Shown: positions 6,631 to 14,089 of the stretch, piece after piece
How the letters are laid out: each line of letters starts with the position of its first letter
Numbering within the stretch: position 1 is the stretch's first letter
Source: Bacteroidales bacterium
Lineage (GTDB): Bacteria > Bacteroidota > Bacteroidia > Bacteroidales > Bacteroidaceae
DNA length: 19,416 nt
Assembly: GCA_004555425.1 (NCBI GenBank)
Contig: SFID01000051.1
Coordinates: 1 to 19,416, forward strand
Direction of reading: 5' to 3'
Program-made: the position numbers and the translations under genes
Notes under the pieces: generated by a model
Seen by the model: only the letters and a program-made list of their open reading frames with translations
What the model was told of the DNA's origin: nothing
Database searches by the model: none

Positions 6631-6662
6631 TTAACATTTCGCAACACTTCACCAAATGTTAA
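6631..6662. promoter_or_regulatory. Perfect 9-bp dyad, possible operator
   Basis: TTAACATTT (6631-6639), 14 bases, AAATGTTAA (6654-6662). It sits directly upstream of the promoter at 6594-6625. It has no T-tract, so a protein-binding site is more likely than a terminator; this is inference. Confidence 0.4.
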
Positions 6663-6821
6663 AAGACGAGTTTTGCACACTCGGGGCCTGGCGATGTGTT
6701 ATATTACGAGACGACCAGGAGCGAATGCAATCCGAGGCGCAATGGGGGCGGTTAACATGTTCCTTCGGTGCCGATATAACATTTCGGGATGTTATTTTGG
6801 TTGCACAAATGGAGTAACAAA

Positions 6822-6859
6822 AAATGTACCGCACCTTGCAAGCAGGCTGCGGTACATTT
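6822..6859 (-). terminator. REP-like palindrome, unit 4, acting as mrp terminator
   Basis: The arms AAATGTACCGCACCTTGC and GCAGGCTGCGGTACATTT pair over 18 bases with two mismatches around AA. Read on the minus strand it lies 38 bases after the mrp stop and is followed by TTTTTTG, so it has the form of an intrinsic terminator. It belongs to the palindrome family of 304-488 and 19119-19150. Confidence 0.72.
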
Positions 6860-6896
6860 CCCACCTCGGTCAAATATCCAGAATTGCAACGAGGAT

Positions 6897-7997
6897 TTAT
6901 TTGTTCATTTCCACAATAGACGTGGGCGGCAGTTGCTCGTTGCGGCGCTCGGTTTCGGCTGCAACGGCGCGTGCCAATTGGCGGAAGGCGTTGCCCACGG
7001 GGCTGTCGGCGTGAACGGCAATGGGTTCGCCTTCGTCGCCGCTCTCGCAGATGCTTTGCACAATGGGAATCTGTCCAAGCAGGGGCACTTGCATTTCCTC
7101 GGCCAAGCGCTTCACGCCTTCGCGGCCGAAGAGGTAGTAGCGCGCCTCGGGAAGTTCGGCCGGCGTGAACCATGCCATGTTTTCGACCAGGCCGAGTATG
7201 GGCACGTTCACCTTCTCGTTGCGGTACATGTCAATACCCTTGCGTGCATCGGCCAAGGCTACGTTTTGCGGAGTCGAAACAATGACTGCGCCCGTGATGG
7301 CCAGGTTTTGGAGGAGGGTCAGGTGGATGTCGCTCGTGCCCGGCGGAGTGTCGAGGATGAGGTAGTCCAGCGCGCCCCACTTTGTGTCGGCGATGAGTTG
7401 CTTGAGGGCGTTGGAGGCCATGCCGCCGCGCCAGAGTGTGGCCGTATCGGGATTGACGAAGAAGCCGATGGAGAGGATTTCGATGCCATACTTTTCGGCG
7501 GGGATGAGGAGTTGTCGGCCGTCCACCATTTCGGCAAAAATCTGTTGCGCTTCGAGGTGGAACATCTTGGGCACGGAGGGGCCGAAGATGTCGGCATCGA
7601 GTAGGCCCACCTTATAGCCTTCGGCGGCAAGTGCTACGGCGAGATTGGCTGAAACGGTGCTTTTGCCCACGCCTCCCTTGCCCGAACTCACGGCAATGAC
7701 ATTCTTGACCTGCGGGAGCATCTTGCCTGGTTCGGGGCGCAGTGCTTGGCGTGTCTTCACCTTTATTTCCACCTCCACGGCCTTGTCCACGTAGGTGTGA
7801 ATGGCGGCCTCGGCTGCCTTGAGCACGGATTTCATGAAGGGGTCGGTGGATTTTTCGAAGATGAGGGAGAAACTCACCTTCATACCATCAATGCGGAGGT
7901 CGTCCTCCATCATTTCGGCTTCGATGAGATTCTTGCCGTTGCCGGGATAGCGCACGGTGGCAAGGGCATCGGTTATCAGTTTGGGATATAGCGTCAC
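6897..7997 (-). CDS. mrp: Mrp/NBP35-family iron-sulfur carrier ATPase
   Basis: A 366-aa cytoplasmic P-loop ATPase of the Mrp/ApbC family, which helps assemble or deliver Fe-S clusters. The N-terminal 1-85 is a MIP18/DUF59-like domain. The deviant Walker A GKGGVGKST is at 106-114, followed by LLDADIFGPS (132-141) and LDTPPGTSD. The start is GTG (7997-7995): MTLYPKLITDALATVRYP is the usual beginning of Bacteroidetes Mrp, and no better ATG exists. The C-terminal CxxC cluster-binding pair found in many Mrp proteins is absent; the corresponding stretch reads MAWFTPAELPEARYYLFG, which I recall as typical for this phylum. It is the last gene of the long minus-strand run, with a palindromic terminator behind it. 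Confidence 0.92.
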   Translation of the reverse strand: MTLYPKLITDALATVRYPGNGKNLIEAEMMEDDLRIDGMKVSFSLIFEKSTDPFMKSVLKAAEAAIHTYVDKAVEVEIKVKTRQALRPEPGKMLPQVKNVIAVSSGKGGVGKSTVSANLAVALAAEGYKVGLLDADIFGPSVPKMFHLEAQQIFAEMVDGRQLLIPAEKYGIEILSIGFFVNPDTATLWRGGMASNALKQLIADTKWGALDYLILDTPPGTSDIHLTLLQNLAITGAVIVSTPQNVALADARKGIDMYRNEKVNVPILGLVENMAWFTPAELPEARYYLFGREGVKRLAEEMQVPLLGQIPIVQSICESGDEGEPIAVHADSPVGNAFRQLARAVAAETERRNEQLPPTSIVEMNK

Positions 7998-8022
7998 GGT
8001 GATAGTTTTAGTGCGGTTACGG

Positions 8023-8046
8023 AAAACCCCGCAACGGTGTGCGGGG
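8023..8046 (-). terminator. Weak terminator-like hairpin between the Dabb gene and mrp
   Basis: On the minus strand CCCCGC and GCGGGG (8046-8041 with 8032-8027) pair around 8 bases and are followed by TTTTCC. The short T-run makes it weak; it may only reduce transcription into mrp. Confidence 0.4.
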
Positions 8047-8066
8047 AAGAGAGAAGGACAGAAAAA

Positions 8067-8372
8067 TTACAGGATGTTGTAGTCCACCACGGTGCGGGCA
8101 CTGCGAACTTCGTGGCAGTGCTGCGAGATTTCCTGGTGGGCAGGATGCTCGCGATAGCGGCGCAGGGCCTCGGCATCCTCTACGACAAGGGTCTGCACGG
8201 CATCGTAGGCCATCGGGCTGCTGCTGATGTTGACGCCCACTTCGAGCGATTTGATTTCGGGAATCTGGCCCACGAGGGCTTCAAGGTGCGATTTCATCCA
8301 GAGGGCATGCTCCGTAGCGCTGCGGCCTTGGGCACCATCGATGAATTTCCACATAACGATATGCTTCAACAT
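8067..8372 (-). CDS. Stress-responsive alpha/beta-barrel (Dabb) domain protein
   Basis: A 101-aa single-domain protein. MLKHIVMWKF at the start, the central LEVGVNISSSPMAYDAV and the later HPAHQEI are the conserved pattern of the Dabb family, small ferredoxin-like dimers whose members include stress-induced proteins and some cyclases. The length is normal for the family. No catalytic role can be assigned. It lies 72 bases downstream of trmB and 69 bases upstream of mrp, on the same strand. Confidence 0.88.
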   Translation of the reverse strand: MLKHIVMWKFIDGAQGRSATEHALWMKSHLEALVGQIPEIKSLEVGVNISSSPMAYDAVQTLVVEDAEALRRYREHPAHQEISQHCHEVRSARTVVDYNIL

Positions 8373-8444
8373 AGGAGTACGAATGGTTAAAAGGGGTTAG
8401 TAAGTATGAGTGAGGGCGCGGGGAAAAGAGGGCGCGCCCCAGGA

Positions 8445-9224
8445 TTATTTGCTAGTTTCGAGGCCCGAGCGCTTCCAGCGGTTGTAGCTGCGGTAGTCGT
8501 CCAGTTCTATTTCTACGTTCGGCTCTTCGAGCGTGCCGCTTTGGGGAAGTTGGAAACAGATATATTTGATGTTGAGCCCGCGGGCCAGCCATTGCGATTC
8601 GTAGTAGGTCTGTATGGACAGGATGCGGCGCGTCTCGTCGTCGGCTTCGGGCGTGAGGTCGCGGTAGAGATTGTCCGTTTGTACGAGAGCGGGCAGATGG
8701 TTGTGCTCCACCATAAGGCGGGTGTAGGTAAAGAGGAAATTGGAGTCCGTCTTGACATGAATGCGCCCGCCGTCCTTGAGGAAGCGACGATAGCGTTCCA
8801 TGAAATAGGTGGACGTGAGGCGTTTCGTGGCCTTCTTCATTTGTGGGTCGGAGAAGGTCAGCCAGATTTCGCTCACCTCGCCTGGGGCAAAGAATCGTTC
8901 GATAAATTCAATGTGTGTGCGCAGGAAGGCAACGTTCTTCATGCCTTCGCGGAGTGATGCTGTGGCTCCGTGCCACATGCGCGAGCCTTTGATGTCGACG
9001 GCAATAAAGTTCTTCTCGGGAAAGAGGCGACCTAGCCCTACCGTGTATTCACCGCGACCGCAACCTAGTTCAAGTACGATGGGATGGTCGTTGTGAAAGA
9101 AATCCGCGTGCCATTTCCCGCGCAAGGGAAAGGGATTGGCTTCGGCATCGCGCTCAAAGGGCGGTTCAAACACATGGGGATAAGTGGCCATATCGGCAAA
9201 CTTGGACAATTTGTTCTTGCTCAT
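8445..9224 (-). CDS. trmB: tRNA (guanine-N7)-methyltransferase
   Basis: A 259-aa SAM-dependent methyltransferase that makes m7G46 in tRNA variable loops. The SAM-binding motif LELGCGRGEYTVGLGRLFP is at about 51-69, followed by FIAVDIKGSRMWHGA. Catalytic and tRNA-contacting motifs follow: EIWLTFSDPQMKKATKRLTS and the FLKDGGRIHVKTDS strand. The usual F-P-D-P in Bacteroidetes TrmB appears here as F-S-D-P. The ATG at 9222-9224 is the only sensible start; the upstream sequence leads straight into a MITE-like element. Being separated from xseB by that element, it may need its own promoter, which I could not find. Confidence 0.94.
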   Translation of the reverse strand: MSKNKLSKFADMATYPHVFEPPFERDAEANPFPLRGKWHADFFHNDHPIVLELGCGRGEYTVGLGRLFPEKNFIAVDIKGSRMWHGATASLREGMKNVAFLRTHIEFIERFFAPGEVSEIWLTFSDPQMKKATKRLTSTYFMERYRRFLKDGGRIHVKTDSNFLFTYTRLMVEHNHLPALVQTDNLYRDLTPEADDETRRILSIQTYYESQWLARGLNIKYICFQLPQSGTLEEPNVEIELDDYRSYNRWKRSGLETSK

Positions 9225-9342
9225 GGTGGAAAGGGTGGGGGAGGAGAATGCTTCTGTTGGAACGTGGGGATGGGGAGTCGGCCCGGAAAATTCGCGGCAA
9301 GTGGGCTCGCGGATTTGGCTGTCCCGGGGCGGGGATGCTTTC

Positions 9343-9532
9343 AGGTAGGTTCTATAAATTAGTTTGCGATGAGTTTTCGACTATTGTGCCGTAGGTTTTT
9401 GTTTTTTGTGAGGGAGCATAGCGGGCTACGTGACCGAATGAAAAACAAAAAGATACGGTGCGAGAGTCGGAAAGACATTCAAGCAAGAAAGAAAATCTGC
9501 CTTCCATTGAAACTAATTTATAGAACCTACCT
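9343..9532 (-). mobile_element. MITE-like element, 190-bp copy
   Basis: Terminal inverted repeats AGGTAGGTTCTATAAATTAG (9343-9362) and its complement (ending at 9532) bound an interior with no transposase. The reverse complement aligns along its length with 15003-15149, sharing TTTCAATGGAAGG, CTTG(A/G)ATGTCTT, CGTATCTTTTTGTTTTTCAT and CATCGCAA. Inside is a second palindrome (9389-9407 with 9441-9458). The dinucleotide TC flanks both ends (9341-9342, 9533-9534), compatible with a 2-bp target duplication. It separates xseB from trmB. Confidence 0.75.
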
Positions 9533-9571
9533 TCAGGCTTTCGCGCGGACTTGATGCCGTCAGCGGCGAGC

Positions 9572-9766
9572 CTATTCCTCAAGGGTTTGCTTCACCTTAT
9601 TGCTTACTTCTGTCAGTCTGTTGCGGCAGAAATCCACTAGTTCGGTGGCGCGCATCAGTCGTTGGCAGAGGGTGTCGATGTCCTGATTGTCGCGCTCCAG
9701 GTCCTGCACGATGTTTTCCAGTTCCTGTATGGCTTGTTTGTAGGTGAGTTGCTCGTTGTTCTTCAT
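9572..9766 (-). CDS. xseB: Exodeoxyribonuclease VII small subunit
   Basis: A 64-aa, almost wholly helical protein (LTYKQAIQELENIVQDLERD ... LVDFCRNRLTEVSNKVKQTL), normal for XseB in length and pattern. With XseA it forms exonuclease VII, which degrades single-stranded DNA to oligonucleotides. Its ATG overlaps the xseA stop (ATGA, 9763-9766), the classic translational coupling of this pair. The C-terminal LTEVSNKVKQ is the helix that binds XseA in the family. Confidence 0.95.
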   Translation of the reverse strand: MKNNEQLTYKQAIQELENIVQDLERDNQDIDTLCQRLMRATELVDFCRNRLTEVSNKVKQTLEE

Positions 9767-11199
9767 GAGAGGAGGGAGGATGGGTTTGTGGAAGAATGGT
9801 TGGAGGCAGGCTTGCTCGTTGCTGGTTGTGGCTGGTAGAGCACCTGGCTATGCACTTCGCCTTCGGCTAACTGCGTCACCAGTTCTTCGCCCGGCTTCAG
9901 GTCGTTGGCGTTGCGCACCACGCGGCCGTTGCAACGGGTGATGGAGAATCCCAGGCGCAGGCTGCGCTCGGGCGATGCCAATGCCAGTTTGTCGGCGATA
10001 TGGTCGAGGCGCACCGCTTCGGTATGTAGGGCGCGGCGGAAAGCCACGGGCAAAGCCTCTTGCAGATACTGAAGCCGCTGTTCGCTTCGGTCGATGCCGC
10101 GTTGGGCATGTGCGCGTATCAAGTGGCCCAACAGGTTGTGGCGCTGGCGCTCGCTGTCAATGGCGGTGCGCGAGCGGTCGCGCAGGAGTTGGTGGAGGTG
10201 TTTCAGGTGGTCGTTTTGGCGGTCGAGGGTGCGGAGGGCAGCGGCACGCAAACGCTCGTCCAGATGTTGCAGGGAGAGTTGCGCTTGGTGGAGCAGGCGG
10301 TTGGTGGCCGTTTGCATGTTGTTGGCCAGTTCCTGAATGTTTGCCATTTCCGCATCTGCCGTTTCCACAAGAAAGGCTGCCACAGCCGTGGGTGTTTTGA
10401 AGCGTCGGCAGGCTACGAGGTCTAGCACCGTTTCATCGCGCTCGTGACCAATGCCTGTCAGGATAGGCAAGGGAAATTGCGCCACGGCGGCTGCAAGCAT
10501 ATAGGTGTCGAAGCCGTTGAGGTCGCTCACTGCTCCACCGCCGCGGATGATTACCACGGCATCCCATATCGCTCCCGCTTCCATATCTATATATATATGG
10601 TCTAGCGCGTCAAGGATGCTGGCTTCCACACCGTCCCCCTGCATGATGGCAGGGAAGAGTTGTGTGTGGAAAGCATAGGGAGCGGCGGCCAGTTGGTTGC
10701 AGAAATCGCCATACCCTGCGGCGGTCGCACTGCTGATAACGGCAATGCGCAGCAGGGGGCGGGGCAGGGACAATCCCTTGTTCATATCTACAACGCCCTC
10801 TTCCGTCAGTCGGCGAATAATCTCGCGGCGGCGGCGTTGCAGGTCGCCCAGCGTGTAGGAAGAGTCAATACCTACAACCTTGTATTGCAGGCCATACACC
10901 TCGTGGAAAGTCACCTCCATTTTCAGGAGAACCTTGATGCCTGGTGCCCATTTGGCTCCCGTCTCCCGCTCAAAGCGCGGAATCAGCACGGAGGCTATGT
11001 TCGCCCACATCACGGCCGAGCCCTTGGCCACAAGTGCGTCGCTCCATTCGTCCTTCTCTACCAGCCCGAGGTAGCAATGGCCGCGCGGATTGCTGCGCAC
11101 TTCGCTCAGTTCTGCCGTCACCCAATAAGCATCGGGCAGGCAGGCGGCCAGGGCTTCGCGCACCAAGGCGTTGAATTGTTGGAGGCTGAGAGGAGACAT
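9763..11199 (-). CDS. xseA: Exodeoxyribonuclease VII large subunit
   Basis: The 478-aa catalytic subunit of exonuclease VII. The N-terminal OB fold (about 1-110: WVTAELSEVRSNPRGHCYLG) is followed by the nuclease domain with RIAVISSATAAGYGDF (151-166), IIRGGGAVSDLNGFD (217-231), TGIGHERDETVLDLVA (248-263) and TPTAVAAFLVE (269-279), all diagnostic. A long coiled coil (about 280-410) and a short domain containing GFSITR close the protein; the last 25 residues are low-complexity (S/N/P/Q). The ATG at 11197-11199 is 16 bases after the protease stop, so it is probably cotranscribed with it, and it overlaps xseB by 4 bases. Confidence 0.95.
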   Translation of the reverse strand: MSPLSLQQFNALVREALAACLPDAYWVTAELSEVRSNPRGHCYLGLVEKDEWSDALVAKGSAVMWANIASVLIPRFERETGAKWAPGIKVLLKMEVTFHEVYGLQYKVVGIDSSYTLGDLQRRRREIIRRLTEEGVVDMNKGLSLPRPLLRIAVISSATAAGYGDFCNQLAAAPYAFHTQLFPAIMQGDGVEASILDALDHIYIDMEAGAIWDAVVIIRGGGAVSDLNGFDTYMLAAAVAQFPLPILTGIGHERDETVLDLVACRRFKTPTAVAAFLVETADAEMANIQELANNMQTATNRLLHQAQLSLQHLDERLRAAALRTLDRQNDHLKHLHQLLRDRSRTAIDSERQRHNLLGHLIRAHAQRGIDRSEQRLQYLQEALPVAFRRALHTEAVRLDHIADKLALASPERSLRLGFSITRCNGRVVRNANDLKPGEELVTQLAEGEVHSQVLYQPQPATSKPASNHSSTNPSSLLS

Positions 11200-11215
11200 C
11201 AGACGAGGGCGGTGA

Positions 11216-12700
11216 TTATTTCTTGAGGATTTCGTAGGCTTTCTTCAAGTCGGGAATGCCGTAGCCCATGACTTCGTTGGGACGGTTGGCAAAGTTGCCA
11301 GACTGTTGTACGGCCTTGATGATTTCGGTGGGCCGTTTGTTGGGGAAGGCTTGCCAAAGGCAGGTGACCGCACCCGCCAGGATGGGGCACGAGAAGCTTG
11401 TGCCATTGACAAAGCGCACTTTGTTGGTTTCCGAGATGACGGCGCTGCGGCCGCCCATGGCCATAGCATCGGGTTTGACGCGGCCGTCGGCGCTGTAGCC
11501 TAAGGAGGAGAAATACGTATTGACGCCTTTGCCGTCCGTAGCACCTACGGCGATAATATCCTTGGCATCGGCGGGGAAACCAATCTTCTTCCACGTGCCG
11601 TCGCCTTCGTTGCCTGCGCTGTTGAGTACGAGCAGGCCGCGGCTGGCAGCCAAAGAGGCGGCGCGGCTGTTGGCAGCCGTCTGTCCGTCTAGGTCGGAAT
11701 AGGCGTGGTTGTTTCTGCCCTCGTCGAATTTGTAGTAGCCGAGCGATGTACTGATGACATCGCAGCCCAGGCTGTCGGCATATTCAACGGCGGCACACCA
11801 GTTGTCTTCTTCAACGATTTGTTCGCTGTTGCCGTCCTCGCTTTGGAGGAGATAGAACTGGGCAGCGGGAGCCGTGCCCACAAGGCGGCCTGTTTGGTTG
11901 GCTCCAATCGTGGAGAGCACCATTGTGCCGTGGTCCTCGGGCTCGTAGAAGACGCTGTAGCCTGGGTGTACGAAATTGCGTGTGCCAAGGATTCTGGCTT
12001 CGGGCACTACGAGGTCGGCATTGTGGAAGCCACCATCGATAACGGCAATCGTCATACCTTCACCGCGGAAGCCCATTTCGTGGAGTTGGTCGGCTTGGAG
12101 CATTTCGGCTTGGCGGAAGCCGCTGCCGTAGTGTTTATGGCGGTAGGCGTAGTTGGTCGAATCTTTCTCCAGTTCTTCGCGGCGAAGGGCTTCCAGGCCT
12201 TCGGTGATTTCCTGATTGTCTGGCAACAATGCTGCAAGGGTGAAGGGGTCAGCATCCTTGCCGAAGGAGATTTCCTTAGGGCCAATCCACACGCACTTGA
12301 CGCCGATGACGAAGGGCAGTTGTGCGAGTTGGGTGATGCAGGCTGTGTCGCCCACTTCCACGATGGCCGTGTTGTTCCATTTGCTGACGTTGTAGATAGT
12401 GCAACCGTTCTGTTCGAGCGCGCGGAGATACTTTGGCGTGACGGGCAGGTCGTATGCGTCCACCTTGATGCCGAGACGTTTGCGGCGCTCAATGGCTTTC
12501 GGCGACAGGAACTCCTGCGGACGCTTCACACTATAAGGATTCTCCTTCTTGTCGCGGAAGGACACGCGCAGGCGATAGCGTTGCGGAATTTCTAAGGTCT
12601 CACTCTCTATTTCGTCTTCCTTCTCATTCTGTGCTTGCGCCGTGATGGCGGTCAAGGGGAAGAGCAGAAACAAAAGGGGAAGTAGGTGTTTTTTCTTCAT
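11216..12700 (-). CDS. Secreted subtilisin-like (S8) serine protease
   Basis: A 494-aa precursor. The ATG at 12698-12700 gives MKKKHLLPLLFLLFPLTAIT followed by AQAQ, a signal peptide probably cut near residue 23; an upstream in-frame start would bury it. Residues about 40-140 form an N-terminal segment (YRLRVSFRDKKENPYSVKRP) like the pro-region of Bacteroidetes subtilases. The catalytic triad is Asp222 (IAVIDGGF), His257 (DHGTMV) and Ser435 (NGTSFSCPILAG), with the oxyanion Asn364 in NSAGNEGDG. There is no T9SS tail after the catalytic domain, so it is probably periplasmic. It sits between mnmA (89 bases) and xseA (16 bases) on the same strand. The substrate is unknown. Confidence 0.92.
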   Translation of the reverse strand: MKKKHLLPLLFLLFPLTAITAQAQNEKEDEIESETLEIPQRYRLRVSFRDKKENPYSVKRPQEFLSPKAIERRKRLGIKVDAYDLPVTPKYLRALEQNGCTIYNVSKWNNTAIVEVGDTACITQLAQLPFVIGVKCVWIGPKEISFGKDADPFTLAALLPDNQEITEGLEALRREELEKDSTNYAYRHKHYGSGFRQAEMLQADQLHEMGFRGEGMTIAVIDGGFHNADLVVPEARILGTRNFVHPGYSVFYEPEDHGTMVLSTIGANQTGRLVGTAPAAQFYLLQSEDGNSEQIVEEDNWCAAVEYADSLGCDVISTSLGYYKFDEGRNNHAYSDLDGQTAANSRAASLAASRGLLVLNSAGNEGDGTWKKIGFPADAKDIIAVGATDGKGVNTYFSSLGYSADGRVKPDAMAMGGRSAVISETNKVRFVNGTSFSCPILAGAVTCLWQAFPNKRPTEIIKAVQQSGNFANRPNEVMGYGIPDLKKAYEILKK

Positions 12701-12789
12701 GTCTTTGGTTTTTTTGTTAGGAGTGGGGAATTGGTTTTGCGCCTTAGACAAAAAGCGCGCTGTTGGTTGGAATTGGGAATTTCATTGTG

Positions 12790-13947
12790 CTAATTGTGCA
12801 TCGCACAAAGGATGCCGCCGATTCCGCGCTGCGAGGCAATGATTGCGCCACCCACTAGGCGACGGCCGATATAGAAGACCGCGCTTTGGCCTGGCGATAC
12901 CGCGCTGACGCTTTCGTTTGTGCTGACTAGGTGACGCCCATCGTCCAATGCCTGTATGCGGCAGGCAACGGGCTGGCTATGGTAGCGGATGCGGACGGTC
13001 AGTTGTTCGTTTTCGAGCAACTCCTTTTGGCAAACGCATTCCAGCGATTCAACCAGCAGATGTTGCGTGGTGAGGTCTGCCTCGCTGCCCAGAACGATGG
13101 TGTTCTTTTCTGCGTTGAGGCGCAGCACATAGGCGGGTTGGCCCAAGGCGATGCCGAGGCCCTTGCGCTGACCTATGGTGTAGAAGGGCACACCTTGGTG
13201 CGTGCCCAGACGTTTGCCGCCTGTATCTACGTAACTTCCGCCATTCACTCGCGCCGCCATTTCGGGCCGCTGTTGGCGCAGGAAATCGCGGTAGTCGTTT
13301 TCAACGAAGCATACCTCCATTGATTCCGCCTGTCGGGCACGTAGGGCAAAGCCGCGGCTGTCCAGGTAGGCGCGCACGGCGGGTTTCTCCATCGTGCCGA
13401 GCGGGAAGCGCATACGACCAAGCACCTCCTGCGGCACGCGCCAAAGGAAATACGACTGGTCCTTGCGCACGTCGTCGCCCATGAGGAGATAGGTGTGTCC
13501 GTCTTGCTCTTGTGTTTGCACGTAGTGGCCAGTGGCCATTAGCGGACAGCCGAGGCGGTCGGCCAGTTCGGCAAGGAGGCGAAATTTGAAGGCGCGGTTG
13601 CACAGCACGCAGGGATTGGGTGTGCGCCCTGCCTCGTATTCGTCAAGGAAATAGCGCACCACGGTGTCGCGAAACTCCGTCCGCACATCCACCACGTGGT
13701 GCTCAATGCCCAGTCGCTCGGCCAGGGTGCGCGCACTCAGAATAAAGTCGGGCTCGAGGGTTGCATCGGCCACTTGTCCTTGCGGACAGGCGGGCAAGGT
13801 GCCGTTGGCATTGGCGGCGTGGGCAAACTGGCGGGGCAAATCCCATACGCGCATCGTCATGCCCACGACTTCGTAGCCCTGCTCTTGCAGCAAAAGGCAC
13901 ACGGCGCTACTGTCAACGCCTCCAGACATGGCAACGAGAATACGCAT
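12790..13947 (-). CDS. mnmA: tRNA-specific 2-thiouridylase
   Basis: A 385-aa enzyme that adds sulfur to U34 of tRNA-Lys, -Glu and -Gln using ATP and a persulfide relay. The PP-loop SGGVDSS is at residues 8-14. The two catalytic cysteines are Cys113 in NPCVLCN and Cys213 in ESMEVCFVEND. TGHYVQ (139-144), KDQSYFLWRV and GQRKGLGI are further MnmA signatures. The N-terminal domain carries an insertion at about 38-65 (ending CPQGQVADA) as in other Bacteroidetes versions. The ATG at 13945-13947 begins directly with the PP-loop strand. An unusual hairpin lies just upstream (13960-13995). Confidence 0.96.
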   Translation of the reverse strand: MRILVAMSGGVDSSAVCLLLQEQGYEVVGMTMRVWDLPRQFAHAANANGTLPACPQGQVADATLEPDFILSARTLAERLGIEHHVVDVRTEFRDTVVRYFLDEYEAGRTPNPCVLCNRAFKFRLLAELADRLGCPLMATGHYVQTQEQDGHTYLLMGDDVRKDQSYFLWRVPQEVLGRMRFPLGTMEKPAVRAYLDSRGFALRARQAESMEVCFVENDYRDFLRQQRPEMAARVNGGSYVDTGGKRLGTHQGVPFYTIGQRKGLGIALGQPAYVLRLNAEKNTIVLGSEADLTTQHLLVESLECVCQKELLENEQLTVRIRYHSQPVACRIQALDDGRHLVSTNESVSAVSPGQSAVFYIGRRLVGGAIIASQRGIGGILCAMHN

Positions 13948-13959
13948 AGGTACGGGAGA

Positions 13960-14000
13960 AGGGCTGTGTCGTCATTCAGATTACGGCGCAGCCCTTTTTG
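13960..14000 (+). other. Hairpin with plus-strand T-tract in the mnmA leader
   Basis: AGGGCTGTGTCG pairs with CGGCGCAGCCCT (with G-U pairs only in the plus-strand RNA), followed on the plus strand by TTTTTG. As a terminator it would act on plus-strand transcripts, but no plus-strand gene is near. On the minus strand it is a leader hairpin 13 bases before the mnmA start. Confidence 0.4.
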
Positions 14001-14028
14001 TGGAAAAATTGTGATAATAGTTTGCTGT

Positions 14029-14052
14029 ACTCCTTATATATATAATAGGAGT
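14029..14052. repeat. AT-centred palindrome between the lipoprotein gene and mnmA
   Basis: ACTCCTTATATATA...AATAGGAGT is a near-perfect 24-base palindrome lying 37 bases after the lipoprotein stop. It lacks a T-tract; it could be a weak terminator stem or a protein site. Confidence 0.35.
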
Positions 14053-14089
14053 GGAAGGGCGTAGCTAAGAGTTGTTGTTAGTTGGCGGT

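Larger units (their letters stand above)
6025..6896. other. 870-base gene-free region between mrp and exbB
   Basis: It holds, from left to right, the exbB leader and promoter, a degenerate MITE-like copy, AT-rich repeat copy B with its promoter and hairpin, a dyad at 6631-6662, and the mrp terminator. Bases 6663-6820 show nothing I can name. Plus-strand ORFs here (6195-6392, 6316-6537 and 6610-7014) run through repeats and resemble no family. Confidence 0.6.

Noticed and set aside
6025..6896. tRNA or other classical RNA gene in the large gap
   Set aside because: No cloverleaf with a T-arm GTTCRA-type sequence or acceptor stem could be found in this gap or in the other intergenic regions.
8414..8439. 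GC-rich hairpin GGGCGCG/CGCGCCC between trmB and the Dabb gene as a terminator
   Set aside because: There is no T-tract on the minus strand after the stem, so it does not qualify as an intrinsic terminator.
9352..9582. Minus-strand ORF of 76 codons between xseB and trmB
   Set aside because: Almost entirely inside the MITE-like element; its C-terminal peptide comes from the inverted end sequence.
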